A stretch of 64,000 bases of DNA from Astropecten irregularis (taxonomy: Eukaryota > Echinodermata > Asteroidea > Paxillosida > Astropectinidae): assembly GCA_963971285.1 (NCBI GenBank), contig OZ020250.1:17822783-17886782 (forward strand), given 5' to 3'. Numbering within the stretch: the stretch's first letter is position 1; every line of letters begins with the position of its first letter. The notes under the pieces are model-generated. The model did not search any database. It had not been told where the DNA came from and saw only the letters and a program-made list of their open reading frames with translations. The position numbers and the translations under genes are program-made. This document shows, in pieces, positions 1 to 11,800 of this stretch.

Positions 1-1169
1 GTGGCTAATTCATAGATGTGTGGCTCCCAAGCCCAAGAGGCCTGAATTCCTTGTTTAATACTGACTTGGCAGCTGGCACCAGTCTATTTTGACCTCAACT
101 TCATACAATATACCGGCACTTTTAAAAAAAAGTTTCTGCCTGTTGTGGACTCAAACATCCACATGCAGAAACAATCCTTGTACCAAAGGTACAGAATTGT
201 TAATCATGACAAATTTAATGAAAAAAAACCAACATAATAAATTGTGACAAAATAGAGAGTTGAAAGTGATATTATGTTTCATGGAAAAAAATTTCACACG
301 GCTTTTATATGTAAAAAGAGTCTGACCCAACTAAAGCAATATACACGAATGATTAATATGCATCCAAAAAAATATTATTTCTACCTTGAGATTGTGCTCA
401 AGGTTATCATCTGACAAAGCTCCTCATTTCAATTTCCAGGTCTTTACCAGGACCCCCGAGGTAACCTTTACTTAGGGCCTTTACGAAACCTCGGCTTGGG
501 CTCCGGCTCCATTTCTTACATCCAATTTAAAGTAACAGGTATCAAAATAGAGGGCTATGGGTACGGTTTCGAAGTAGATACTCTGTTTCGAACACGAGAA
601 CAGAGCTTCAACCTCCGGGAAAAACCACAACCTGTAATTTCAGCTTGTCGATGACGGATTCTAAGCCCAAGCCCAAACCGTGGTTTTGTAAAGGGCCACA
701 GAACCTTTGTGAATCTGCCAAAATCCAACACTGAGCAGTATTCCGACGGCACGTTCTATGGACCACGGTCCCAGATGGGCTGGCAAGGCCCAGATAGGCC
801 GGCAAGGCCCGCAACAAATCCACACTGCCCTGGGTCCTCCCCCAATATCATGAGACCTTTAAATCCTTTCATTTTTACTTGACAAAGATTTTTCCGGAGG
901 CAGATCTGGGACGGTTAATCTCAAAGAAAATGCACATTATATAGACTCTGGTGTTATTGCCTGGAATGTTTCAAAAAGCAAAACCCACCGCATATCACTA
1001 AAACCTTTTCCTTAAAAAAAATAATAATAATAACAATTTGCAAACCATCCAAATTAGCTCTTAAACCAATCTGAATAGCCACAAAAAAAAAATCAGTTAT
1101 CACTGGTATAAACCTATATCAAAGACTTTAAAAAAAAAAAAAAAAAGGGGAAAAAAAACTACTTCTGTT
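1..1169. other. 3' flank of the TMED gene with one palindromic element
   Basis: No coding exon is recognised. The stretch contains a palindromic interspersed element at about 473-698 and A-rich runs near 1012-1030 and 1128-1160. No canonical AATAAA was found on the minus strand downstream of the stop codon, so the transcript end is not located. Confidence 0.5.
473..698. repeat. Palindromic MITE, 'GGCTCC' family, copy 1
   Basis: The outer ends GGGCCTTTACGAAACC and, inverted, GGTTTTGTAAAGGGCC pair. Inside each arm are GGCTCC/GCCCAA hexamer runs. The core (aaaatagagggct, then 'gaagtagatactctg' and 'cagagcttcaacctcc') recurs in copies at 42.1, 42.63 and 48.66 kb. Confidence 0.7.
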
Positions 1170-4100
1170 TCATATTTTCCCTGTACTTTGCCGTTTTTCT
1201 GTGAAGAAACCTCTAAGAACGATTACTTGACCGATACCGATGATGAGAATGACAATAAATACGCCGGCTGACCACCACTGGATGCGCTGATTTAAGTGCT
1301 CCGCTCGGACTCGACCCGTGAACTCTCGTAATCGATGGTGTGTCTGGTAGTCGATGACTTCTTTAAGGCTCTCGTGGATGGACACGCACGCTGTCTCCAA
1401 CTACAAAAAGACAAACAGAACTTGGATCAAAAAATCAATATTCAACAGTCATTCAGAGACTGGTCTTCCAAATTGTGAATTCTCTTTTACATTTAACAGC
1501 GCCAGGTTTGGCATTCACACAGGACCTTCAAGTACACATATTTGCCTCAGTGCCTAGCTGGTCAATGCATGAGCAGATCAGTGGGATCCAGATCAGCAGG
1601 ATCTGTGATCTTGTGCGTGAACCAAACAGGCCATAAGGCAGGTCACAGGTCATGGTCTGGCCTCCCAGTTGTAAAGAATATCAGTTGCTAATATAAACCT
1701 GCATCAAGAGTTCTGTCTGAAGAATGTTAATGGTATAATACAGCAAATAGACAAGGCCACTTTTCCATTGCAAGGGGCACTTCCATTGGAAAATCATAAC
1801 CGAGGCCAAGAACCAGGGCAACGAAGGCCAGGGCCTCTGTGGCCTCCGTTAAATAAAAAAAAATTGTTGTGTTGCCCTCAGCGACTGAACGTAAAATGTC
1901 AAAACTTTGGGTCGGGATTTTTTTTTTTTTTTCTCCGAGTCCTAAAGTATAAAAACTCACCATTTTTGACAGAAATTGTAAGATTTAGCAGTAAAAAAGT
2001 GTGCCTCCTCAAAATGACCCAAGACCGTTGATTTATAAGCCCTGGTAGCCATACATCCTGTATTTATTCTTAAATATTTGAAAGTCGGCCAAAAAACAAA
2101 ACAAAACAAAAACAAAAAACGACCGACCGACCTGAAATTTTAATTTTTGCACTTGAGGGCAACAAAAAAAAATTTTTCGGCCTAAATCAAGGCTTGCAGC
2201 AAGATGGAGTAAAGTCCACAAAATGCATACATGTTGTGAAGCGGTTCATACGTACCTGTGTTAATGCTGTGGCGTGGGCGCCGACCCCACGGAGCAGGTC
2301 CTCTTCACCCACCATGAAGTCAAAATAAACCACCTTGTGTGCAAATGTGGAGAATTCATTGCTGAAGCAGAACTTGTAGACCTGTTTCTCTTTCGGGGTG
2401 AAGGTGTAAGTGTCGTACTGTTTCCTCCTCTCCTTGTACAGGACCTTCTTCTCGTCGACGTCAGACAGTGTGACGTCTACATCGTACTGTCCTCCTGTCA
2501 CCACCTGTCACAGAAACAGTAACAAATCAGTCACAAATGGGTCATTCCATGTCAAATCAACCAGAGGTCCCCAGGTGACCCTCTCAGATTTACTTGAAAC
2601 TTTGTCATAATGTTCCACTATGGCCAAAATGGATACAAAGAAAAAATTAACTTCATACTCCTTATCGTTTCCGAGATACAGTCATTTAAAATTTGCTCAA
2701 AACCCCCCTTTTTTAGCTCCGCCCACCCGGCCGAGTCGCGAAAACGCGTAATCGTGCTTTTTTTCCAACTTTGAGAGGCCATAACTTGATAACGGAAACA
2801 GCTATCGGGCTGGAAATTTGTATTCTTACTAACATATGGCCCTAGATTCATCATTTGGCCTTAAATAGTAGATATTATGTCTGCATTTCAAGTTACTGGC
2901 CCCTAAAATACACACTTTATTCTTGCCGGGAGTGGTTTAAAAGATTTTTGGGGTCACCCTGCGACCTCATCAGGGGTCACATGGATCCCAAATCTCAGAT
3001 AAATCATCTATAGGTGCATTTCTATCACCAAAATCAAATAGGACCAAAACAATCCATTTCTAAAGGATTGGCAATCATCCAAATTTGGGATCAGGTGGAA
3101 AAAAATCATAAAAGACCACAAAAGAGCCTTTCCGTCATGCGAGTGGTTCCCCCTGTGGACAGTTAACAAAATATTTCAGACTTTCAGTATTTAAACATGT
3201 ACATTATATCTACTTACAAACCAAATTTCAGCTTTGGTACTCAACTCCTTCATGGTTAGGTTGCATTTTGAAAATTACACAGTTTTTCACATTTTCGGAA
3301 ATATAAAAGTGACTTTAGATCCAGGCATTCAACAAAATTACCATATTCTAGCAACTTGTTTTCAGAATACTGCATAGATGTTGTTAGTTGCAGTGGTTTA
3401 CTTAATAAATGCTGGTAGGTTGGCTTGAATGTCATTGAAGTCTGCTTTAGATAATGTGTACTGGCGGCCCCCTCGTCCCTGCAGTTCTGGAGCACTGATA
3501 GTACATATCACATCTTAAAATGGTACCCAACACTCACTGCAGGAGTCGTGTGGCCAGGAGAGTGTATTTGACTCTCATGAATTTCACAAAGACATCATTT
3601 TGTTCCTCGGATCTCTCAACTATGGTGCCAATGTACCATTCATTGTCATATATGCATGCAATGTATCGACCTGGTTGGTACTCTGTTGCATCAGTAGGCC
3701 TATGTTGATGATCTATTTCTGCATCATCTCCAATGGAAACGATACTGTAATCAACGTCATCAGAGAGTCTTCGCATCTTAATTTGCCTCTTCCCATCAGC
3801 CACAGGAACAAAACTATGATGTGATCTAGTACCTGATATAGTCTTTGATGAGAGGAATCTATTAGCCAGCTTGTACTTATCTGCATTAGATTTCACATCA
3901 CCATTGCTAACATAAAAGAACTTGATGCCCTTGATGTTTTTATCAGCCCATGCAAACATCTGCTGTGGGGTCAAAATCTGTTCATCCTTGGTAGCCTGCA
4001 GACTGGCTCTTGCTACCAGCCTCTTTGTGGTGCCACCCAACCCATCACATGGACTCTTCCCATGGCTGGTCGCAAAAAAATGCCATACGGATGCAAGTCC

Positions 4101-6129
4101 ATGGTCTGATAAGTGGCAGCTAAGGTTTGACAAGTTCTTGTAATTTTTATACTGGCTGGCTGCCCCATCACTGAAGTATATCAACTTGTTTTTCCCAGGA
4201 AGCTGCTCCTTAATAAAGGAAACAAGCCTGGATATGAAAGCATGGACAGTCGTGGTTTCATGTTCCAGCATCAGGATAATCAAGTCAATACAATATTAAC
4301 AACTACAAATCACATTGAATTTGTCCAATAAAGAACACAAATGTATTAAAATGTTATACATTTATGAATTATGACACTTGTGTGTGTTAATTAGGTCATT
4401 TATAGTGCATGCAAGTATGTCAAATCATTGAAAACCATGAAAAACTGTGTAATTTTCAAAATGCAACCTAACCATGAAGGAGTTGAGTACCAAAGCTGAA
4501 ATTTGGTTTGTAAGTAGATATAATGTACATGTTTAAATACTGAAAGTTTAAAATATTTTGTTAACTGTCCACAGGGGGAACCACTCGCATGACGGAAAGG
4601 CTCTTTTGTGGTCTTTTATGATTTTTTTTAACCTGAACCCAAATTTGGATGATTGCCAATCCTTTAGAAATGGATTGTTTTGGTCCTATTTGATTTTGGT
4701 GATAGAAATGCACCTATAGATGATTTATCTGAAATTTGGGATCCATGTGACCCCTGATGAGGTCACAGGGTGACCCCAAAAACTATTCAAATCACTCCCG
4801 GCAAGAATAAAGTGTGTATTTTAGGGGCAAGTAACTTGAAATGCAGACATAATATTTACTATTTAAGGCCAGATTATGAATCTAGGGCCAAATGTTAGTA
4901 AGAATACAAATTTCCAGCTCTGTAGCTGTTACCGTTATCAAGTTATGGGCTCTCAAAGTTGGGAAAAAAGCATGATGACGCGTTTTCGCGACACGGCCAG
5001 GTGGGCGGAGCTAAAAAAGGGGGGTTTTGAGCAAATTTCAAATGACTGTATCTCGGAAACGATAAGGAGTATGAAGTTAATTTTTTGTTTGTGTTCATTT
5101 TGGCCATAGTGGAACATTTAAACAAAGTTTCAAGTAAATCTGAGAGGGTCACCTGGGAACATTTCAGAAATTTGGTTGATTTGACATGGAATGACCCAAA
5201 TCAAAATCATTTGCGTAACAGCTTCACATTCAGTATCTTTCATCCGAGTGTAGAACTGTGTACATACACACCCATTAATATTGGAAGGCACTGGGCAACT
5301 TGAAGTTCAAAGCTCTAGGCAACTTGAAGATCAAAGTCCAAAATTCATCAAGTATACAACATGGTGCACATTTCACAAAGTTGTTTCATGATTGAGCAGT
5401 AAACAAGCAAACTTTATTAAAAAAAAGTTTGGAAACAAACTGCAATGTACACATCACATGTTCAGTGATAAAAAAAATGCCAGCAAGCCTTTAATACCGA
5501 GTGCCAGCCGGTCAGAGGCCGAGTACTGTGCATAGAATTAATATTTAGGGCAATGCCTTGGTTGCTATTCTTCGGTGGAATTGGATACACTTTATAGTTA
5601 TACAGTGCTCATTGTTTTCCAAAAGCTGTGAAATTTGGTCTGGGTTTTCTAAGTTGTGCAATGTCTTGTTCTCATTTTCAAAATAATCACTCTTTATTCT
5701 TTCACAGTTAATGCTGTGACTCCAATTTCATGTAACACTAACCATGGCATACACAAAAAGTCACAAGTCCAACAGAAATACAAATAGTCTGGCGCTTATC
5801 CAATGGACAATTGATTACACATGTAAGGCGTCAGGGTGTCAAACTACAAATCATAGTAAAAATCGCAAGCATATTGAATACAAATAATGTGAATTTTAGC
5901 TCAATTCTCGCCACCGCTGCTTATAAATCTCAACCTACATCAATCTATAGATGTAACCTGGATGGTTCTGGACTTTTACCTGAAATTCCAGTGTGCATTT
6001 CTGGCCTTTATCCACCTCTTCGTAAAAGCACTGTTTGGCGTTGTCCGGTAGTTCAAATGTCAATTCCGTTCCGTCCAGTACGGCTGCAAATGCCGCCAAA
6101 ATGACGAGACACAACCAGAATGTGCCCAT
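1170..6129 (-). CDS. TMED7: p24-family cargo receptor, TMED7/TMED3-like, three exons
   Basis: Coding exons in transcript order are 5980-6129, 2256-2504 and 1170-1400; all junctions are phase 0 with GT/AG sites, giving 209 residues. Exon 1 starts with ATG, a hydrophobic signal peptide of about 20 residues, then the beginning of a GOLD domain ([17 protein letters not shown]). Exon 2 completes the GOLD beta-sandwich and holds the family signature [12 protein letters not shown] and YFDFMVGEE. Exon 3 gives the lumenal coiled coil ([18 protein letters not shown]), one membrane segment and a short tail beginning with the FF export motif (RGFFTEKR). p24 proteins are type I membrane proteins that cycle between ER and Golgi in COPI/COPII vesicles and help select cargo such as GPI-anchored proteins. 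The order of conserved blocks matches the gamma p24 class; TMED7 versus TMED3 is not settled. Exon 2 lies 34 bp from the end of a large transposon in intron 1. Confidence 0.93.
1836..2186. repeat. Inverted-repeat element with GGCC ends in TMED intron 2
   Basis: The left arm (ggcctccgttaaataaaaa ... ttgccctcagcg ... gtcggga) is matched by an inverted right arm (cgaccgacctgaaattttaa ... tgagggcaac ... cggcc), separated by about 190 bp. GGCC ends and A/T-rich subterminal runs resemble the elements at 20.3 and 38.6 kb. The exact left boundary is unclear. Confidence 0.5.
2539..5197. mobile_element. DNA transposon with ~750-bp terminal inverted repeats
   Basis: The left arm (2539 to about 3289) and right arm (about 4437 to 5197) are near-identical in inverted orientation. 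Ends are GGGTCATTCCATGTCAAATC and its complement, and both are flanked by AAAT (2535-2538 and 5198-5201), a likely 4-bp target duplication. Between the arms is one ORF on the minus strand (3534-4283). Both arms can themselves be read as a ~78-residue ORF; this is an arm property, not a gene. The insertion sits in intron 1 of the TMED gene, ending 34 bp before the acceptor of exon 2. Very long arms with a short single-gene interior do not fit the usual layout of Tc1, hAT or piggyBac elements; superfamily is not assigned. Confidence 0.85.
3534..4283 (-). CDS. Transposon-encoded protein, SDGxxxQYKN / [13 protein letters not shown] type, probably 5'-truncated
   Basis: A 249-codon ORF lies between the two inverted arms. 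Near residues 38-48 is [13 protein letters not shown], and near residues 70-88 is [20 protein letters not shown]; the second half holds [20 protein letters not shown], which looks like a small beta-barrel (Tudor/chromo-like) module. I recall proteins with these two blocks as multi-copy, unnamed proteins in cnidarian, arthropod and fish genomes; no function is established that I can state. The invariant-looking Asp residues in SDG and CDG could be part of a DDE-type catalytic site, which is inference only. Just ~150 bp separates the start from the right arm, so an N-terminal part is probably missing or lies in a lost exon. It is not a host gene. Confidence 0.6.
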   Translation of the reverse strand: MIILMLEHETTTVHAFISRLVSFIKEQLPGKNKLIYFSDGAASQYKNYKNLSNLSCHLSDHGLASVWHFFATSHGKSPCDGLGGTTKRLVARASLQATKDEQILTPQQMFAWADKNIKGIKFFYVSNGDVKSNADKYKLANRFLSSKTISGTRSHHSFVPVADGKRQIKMRRLSDDVDYSIVSIGDDAEIDHQHRPTDATEYQPGRYIACIYDNEWYIGTIVERSEEQNDVFVKFMRVKYTLLATRLLQ

Positions 6130-6746
6130 GCTGACGTTCCCCGAGAATTCAGGAACAAGCTAAACCCTCCTCTGATATTTTAAATTGATTTGCCTCTCTA
6201 AATCTCCAGACTAATTGATTGATAAATCCGTCGGTCTTTCACACATTTTCTATCCCTATGCTATGTTATGCGTTAAGACAACGTGGCATAATGTACGTCC
6301 GTATAAAATGTGTTGACCAACACGATAGCTTCACTGTACACTTCTCGCTGGTACCCGATTATGCGAAAACAACGCTAATTATATTCCAGAGAACCAGCGT
6401 GAATTTGTAAAGTACGGATGCCATAAACGGTCATGCTTGAGAGAGCACAGTTTGCAAAATCCATAAAATATTTTAAAACGAAGAATAATGCAACATGCAA
6501 AATATAAATGAAATAATAATGATTATTATTTGTATCACGTACCGGTCTAACGGCTGTCAAAAGTTTTTTAGATTATTTTTTAGCATAATTTGCTTTTCGA
6601 GCTTTACAACTGCCCCAGCCCCTGTCTGTCCCTGTAGGCCTATTACAATAAAATTTATTATGAAATACAACTTTACAAGTAATAACTTAAACTGTTGCAA
6701 ACTGCTCATCAGCCAAAATGACATGATATATATCAACTAAAAATGC

Positions 6747-7099
6747 TTAAAAACAGTATCATACTTTGGTTTTTGTCAAAGAAATACAGATTCATGGGCA
6801 AAAATATCAAGGAAGATACAGTAAAAGTAATCTGTAAAAATTTCAGTTCCATACGGTGCCAACTTTTTGAGAAAACAGTGAAAAACCGCCACAGTATTTC
6901 TTAAGTCTTTTCTCTTTTATTTTTGATCTTTTAAAAGATCGTTGTTTTATTAATTTCTGGATAAATACACCATTTCAGGCGGAAATGATTTTAACGGTAG
7001 GCAGTTCTACCAGCAACATCTTCATACCCTGAAAGTTATATGTAAGTCTGTGAACATTTCTGTTTTTGGTCTCTTACCAAAGTATGATACAACCTTTAA
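6747..7099. repeat. TTAA-flanked MITE ('AAAGGTAGTATCATAC' family), copy
   Basis: Family description: ~355-375 bp, ends AAAGGTAGTATCATACTT and complement, flanked by TTAA. A central palindrome GATCTTTTAAAAGATC is present, with conserved blocks 'gggcaccgtatgggactga' and 'accaccaccatcttcatacc'. Orientation varies. Fragments of the same family occur at 7235-7350, 8958-8984, 9650-9722, 16250-16403, 16910-17000, 30218-30352, 39600-39760, 46213-46272, 51112-51162 and 63395-63525. Confidence 0.85.
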
Positions 7100-7913
7100 A
7101 CGATTAGGAGGGCCTTATGCGTTTCGATCCTAACGCGTGAGGCCCTCCTAACTTTAAGCAATAAATTATGAAATTATTTAATTAGATGCTTATAAATTTA
7201 GCATTATTTTTATCTGGAATATTTTCATTTGATGCAAAATTAATATTGATTTACCCTGGATTCATACATTCTTCTCCACCATCTTCATAGTAAGTTATGC
7301 GTAAATCTGTCTAGATTTATGTTTTGGTTTCTTACCAAAGTATTAAATCCGCCCGGCAACAATATAGTTACCGCACTGATCTGGCATGGTAAGATGGCCG
7401 CCATTGTGGCTTCAGTTGATACAAAATCATTGCAAGTCCAGATTTTTGTATATGACGTCTGTGCATTAAAACCCCTTTAGTAGAGTGGAGCTTATAATAC
7501 AACTAACTTCACTCATAATAGAGCAACTGAGGACGACGATGGCCGTTCATGATGTGTATGTATATCACGTGGTATGATTATTTTTTTTTTCGTCGGGGAG
7601 ATAAATGCTAGGGCAAGCCTAATTTGCATAAAACCTTCTGTGTATTGTTCATCTGTTTCATCAGTGTGCTGCGGTACACAACGGCTGGTTTATGGCCATT
7701 AATATAGTTCTCTGTGTGCAGTGGTGCATAACTGACTACGTTTTTTTAAGCACCCCCCCCAAAAAAAAAAATAGAAAACACACCCCAAAACCCACAGTTT
7801 TTCAGTATGGGGACTTCCTTTTTTCAAGACTACCCTGAATCACTGGGGAACGGGATATTGTACATGGGATGTAAAACATTTTTGTCTATTGGCATGCGCA
7901 GCGGCGGGACCTC

Positions 7914-8287
7914 TTAAAGGTAATATAGTGAAATCATACTTGGTTTTTGTCAAAGAAATGAAGATTCATGGGTACAAATATCAAGGAAGATACAATAACT
8001 GTCATCTGTGAAAATTGCAGTCCCATACGGTGCCCACTTTTTGAGAAACACGGTGAAAAACAGCCACAGTATTTCTGAAGTCTTTTCTCTTTTATTTTTG
8101 ATCTTTTAAAAGACCAAAAAGATTTTCGGTCGTTGTTTTACTAATTTCTGGATAAATACACCATTTCAGGCGGGAAAAAAAATAACGGTATGTTTCTACC
8201 ACCACCATCTTCATACCCTGTAAGTTGTACGTAAATCTGTGAATTTTTCCGTTTTGGTTTCTTACCGAAGTATGATACTACCTTTAA
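7914..8287. repeat. TTAA-flanked MITE, full copy
   Basis: Both ends and both TTAA are present. The central palindrome region and the 3' block match the copy at 11772-12140 closely. Confidence 0.85.
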
Positions 8288-8829
8288 GTACTCATCAAAG
8301 TCATTAACAAACAATGCAGCAAAGTAAATATCTAGCTAGATTCGAACCAGTGACCCACCGACTCACAGTGCATGTATAAGGTCACAGTGTAATTAATACT
8401 GAATGAATAATGCACGGGTGAGGTCGTAATATTATGATACATACCAGCAGTATTAACAAACATGCAGCATCCCAGCGACTGCAGAATCCGGCCCGATCAC
8501 CAACCAAAAATAAATTATTATTCATAAGGGTCGTTCGTTTCGTTGTGATGACACTAAAACATATGGTTTTTCTGTATTAAAGTCATTGTTAGCCTTTTGG
8601 TGATGCGGTACACAGATCATAGTGCATAGGTAATGCAGAGATTGATAACGTATAACCCGCCATTACCATTTGGTTTAGATATATACATGACATAATTTTG
8701 GAGATATTTATTTTGAGTTGTTACATTTTGACTCATTGATTGACTCATTGATTGAGTCCGCGGGAGGACATACGGGATACTCGAGGTCCGGCGGTGACAG
8801 ACGAAGTTGTCACAGGGGGGCTTGACATC

Positions 8830-11800
8830 ATGATTCGCCCCGTGGTAATTGTCGTCATGTTCCTCGCTGCCATGGGAAGTGGAATTCCCTTGGAAGTCCA
8901 GGTAAGGTGGTAAAGCAACTATACCTTTTCGGTAAAGCTCTTTACATGTTGACTGCATTACCAAAGTATGATACTACCTTTAACACATGTGAGGTAGTAT
9001 CATACTTTGGTAAGGAACCACAACATAAATGTTCACATACGTATAACTTTCAGGGTATGAAGGTGATGTTCTAGTTAAATTAGCCTACCGTTAAAATGTT
9101 CCCGCCTGAAATGGTGTATTTATCCAGAAATTAGTAAAACAACGACCGACAGTTTTCGATCTTTGAAAAGATCAAAAATAAACTGAGAGAAAAGTTTTAA
9201 AGGTAGTATCATATACTTTGGTAAGAAACCAAAACAGAAATGTTCACAGATGTACGTATAACTTACTTTTTTTTTAAAGGGTATGAAGATGGTGGTGGTA
9301 GAAACATACCGTTAAAATGTTCCCGCCTGAAATGGTGAATTTATCCAGAAATTAGTAAAACAACGACCGAAAATCTTTTTGATCTTTCAAAAAGATCAAA
9401 AATAAAAGAGAAAAGACTTAAGAAATACTGAGCCCGTTTTTCACTGTTTTCTCAAGAATTGGGCACCGTATGGGACTGAAATTTTCACAGATGACTGTTG
9501 CTGTATCTGTCTTTATGTGCACATGAATCTGTATTTCTTCGACCAAAGTATATGATATTACCTTTAAATTCGTGCCTAGTGTTGGCAGTGCAAAAAAAGA
9601 TAACCAAACAAACAAACATGTAGGTTAGGCCTACCTGTCCTTAATTTCAGGGTAGTGAAGATGGTGGTGGTAGAAACATACCGCTAAGTTCCGCCTGAAA
9701 TGGTGTATTTATCCAGAAATTGTCACTTGTCACTTCAAATAAAATAAGATATTGCAACGGATAATATTTAGCTTAATTATATAGGCCCTATACCCCTACT
9801 ATAGATTTTTGGCAAACAAAAAAGTGGGATGGGATGGCGTGGGGTATAAGTGTTGGGTCAGAGTTGGTTTGGTTTGTGGGACATTTTACATGCATGGTTC
9901 CAAACCTACAGGTACTATATCATACTTTGGTAGCATACCGAAACAGAAATCTTCACAGATTTGCCTATAACTTACAAGGTATTAAGATGGTGATGGTAGA
10001 AACATACCGTTCAAGTTTGTCTGCCTAGAATTGAGTATTTATCGAGTAAAGAGTAAAACCAATGGCCAAAAACAATCTTGATCTTTAAAAGAAAAAAAAA
10101 AAACGAGTGACAAGTTTTGAAAAATACTTTGGTCGTTTTTCACTGTTTTCTCAAAAAGTGGGCACCGTATTGGACTGAAATTTTCACAGATGACTGTTAC
10201 TGTATCTTCCTTGATATTTGTCCCCATGAATCTGCGTTTCTTTGGCAAAAACCAAAGTATGATAATTAGTTTAACTGAATAACGAAGGCGCACCAAGTCT
10301 TATTTCTTGATCATGTATTAATGTATACATTGGCGCATTTTGATATCCACCTTGTGGAGGAGGAGTGTAGTTAAAAAATTACTTTCGCTTTGAAGACTTC
10401 ATGGTGTCAAGATAAAGAATAAGTAAAAGGCACAGTTCCTACAATAAGAATACAATGGATGATATTGCCTACAGTTAACACATTACTGGTAGACATATGG
10501 TCATGATAAAAATAATGAATTCACTTGTTGAAGCGAGCTGGCCAATAAGGGCTCCGATGAACAGAAACAGACGGTAAGACAGTATAATGATACACCACAT
10601 TATTACCTTGAAACGCCCGCTATACTGTTGAATAATGCAGCCATTATACAAATTCAAATAGTCATTACCAAGTTGGTATAATATAACCTTATTAAATTTT
10701 ACATATAATCGCAACGCATTTGAACCATTGTCAATTTCTTGGTGAAGTTGTTTTTTTGTGCATCCGGTTCTTGTTCACCATTAAAACGGTCATTTTTTCC
10801 CCAAGTATCACAAGCGGTAATTGGCAGTTAGACCTTGCATTATTAATAGTGCCTCATTCGGATAATTAGTGCGGGTAGTCGTTTTGTGCATGTGCCTAAA
10901 AAGCAATCAAAACTCGTTATCCTTTAAAGTCCATGCAGTGAGATATGCTGGTACAATAACAAGCAGTTCTAATTACTTTGGAATGTACTGAACTTTGACC
11001 CTTGTTTCTCATATATGCACGCATTTAACACCATAGGCTTTGGCTGTAATTAAGTTGCCGGTGTTTACAAGCTTCGGCTTGAAAAAATAATTATCAACGA
11101 ACTTACAAAATGAAATTGATGTTTACGACGTTGGTGTTGTCGTTATATTTTAACTTTTCTAATCCAATATGCACATGAAAGAATAAATCTGTGAAAATTT
11201 GAGCTCAATCGGACATTTGAGTCACGAGAAAATAGTAAAAACCCGACAAAATTTTTCTTTTAAAACATGGAGAATGGTTTTTGATCTGTTTGGCAAAAGA
11301 GGGTGGGATTTTCAGTTGGTTGGCGTGGGGTATAGGGGTTGGGTCAAAGTTGGTTTGGTTTGTGGGATATTTTGCATGCACGGTGCCAAACTACAGCTCA
11401 ATTCATGGCATACCGAAACAGAAATCTTCACAGATTTACGTATAAGTCTAGGGTGTAAAGATGGTGATGGTATAGCAACATGCTGTTAAAATATCTCTGG
11501 CTGAAATGATGTAGTCAAGAAAATAGTAAAACCAATTGACCCAAAACAATTTTGATCTTCGAAAGATCAAAAATCCTGTGCCGAAAGATTTCAAAATAAC
11601 TTGGGCGTTTTTTCACTGTTTCTCTAAAAGTGGGCACCGTATGGGACTGGAAATTTCACAGATGACTGTTACTGTATATCTTTCTTGATATATTTGCCCA
11701 TGAATCTGCATTTCTTTGACAAAAAAGTAAACCAAAGTATGAAATTGCCTTTAAGGAAATCGTAACCGTTGTTAAAGGTAATATCATACTTTGGTTTTTG

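Larger units (their letters stand above)
6130..8829. other. Intergenic region between the TMED gene and the M13 peptidase, divergent
   Basis: The two genes start about 2.7 kb apart and point away from each other, so both promoters must lie here or just outside. No exon is recognised. The interval holds two near-complete copies of the TTAA-flanked MITE (6747-7099, 7914-8287), a degraded third (about 7235-7350) and A/C-rich runs near 7750. No clear TATA or initiator could be defended. Confidence 0.5.

Noticed and set aside
2618..2854. ORF of 78 codons and its twin at 4876-5109
   Set aside because: Both are the same sequence in the two inverted arms of the transposon; no domain and no start context.
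8617..8964. 115-codon minus-strand ORF
   Set aside because: It is antisense to the M13 signal-peptide exon, runs into a MITE end, and shows no recognised domain.
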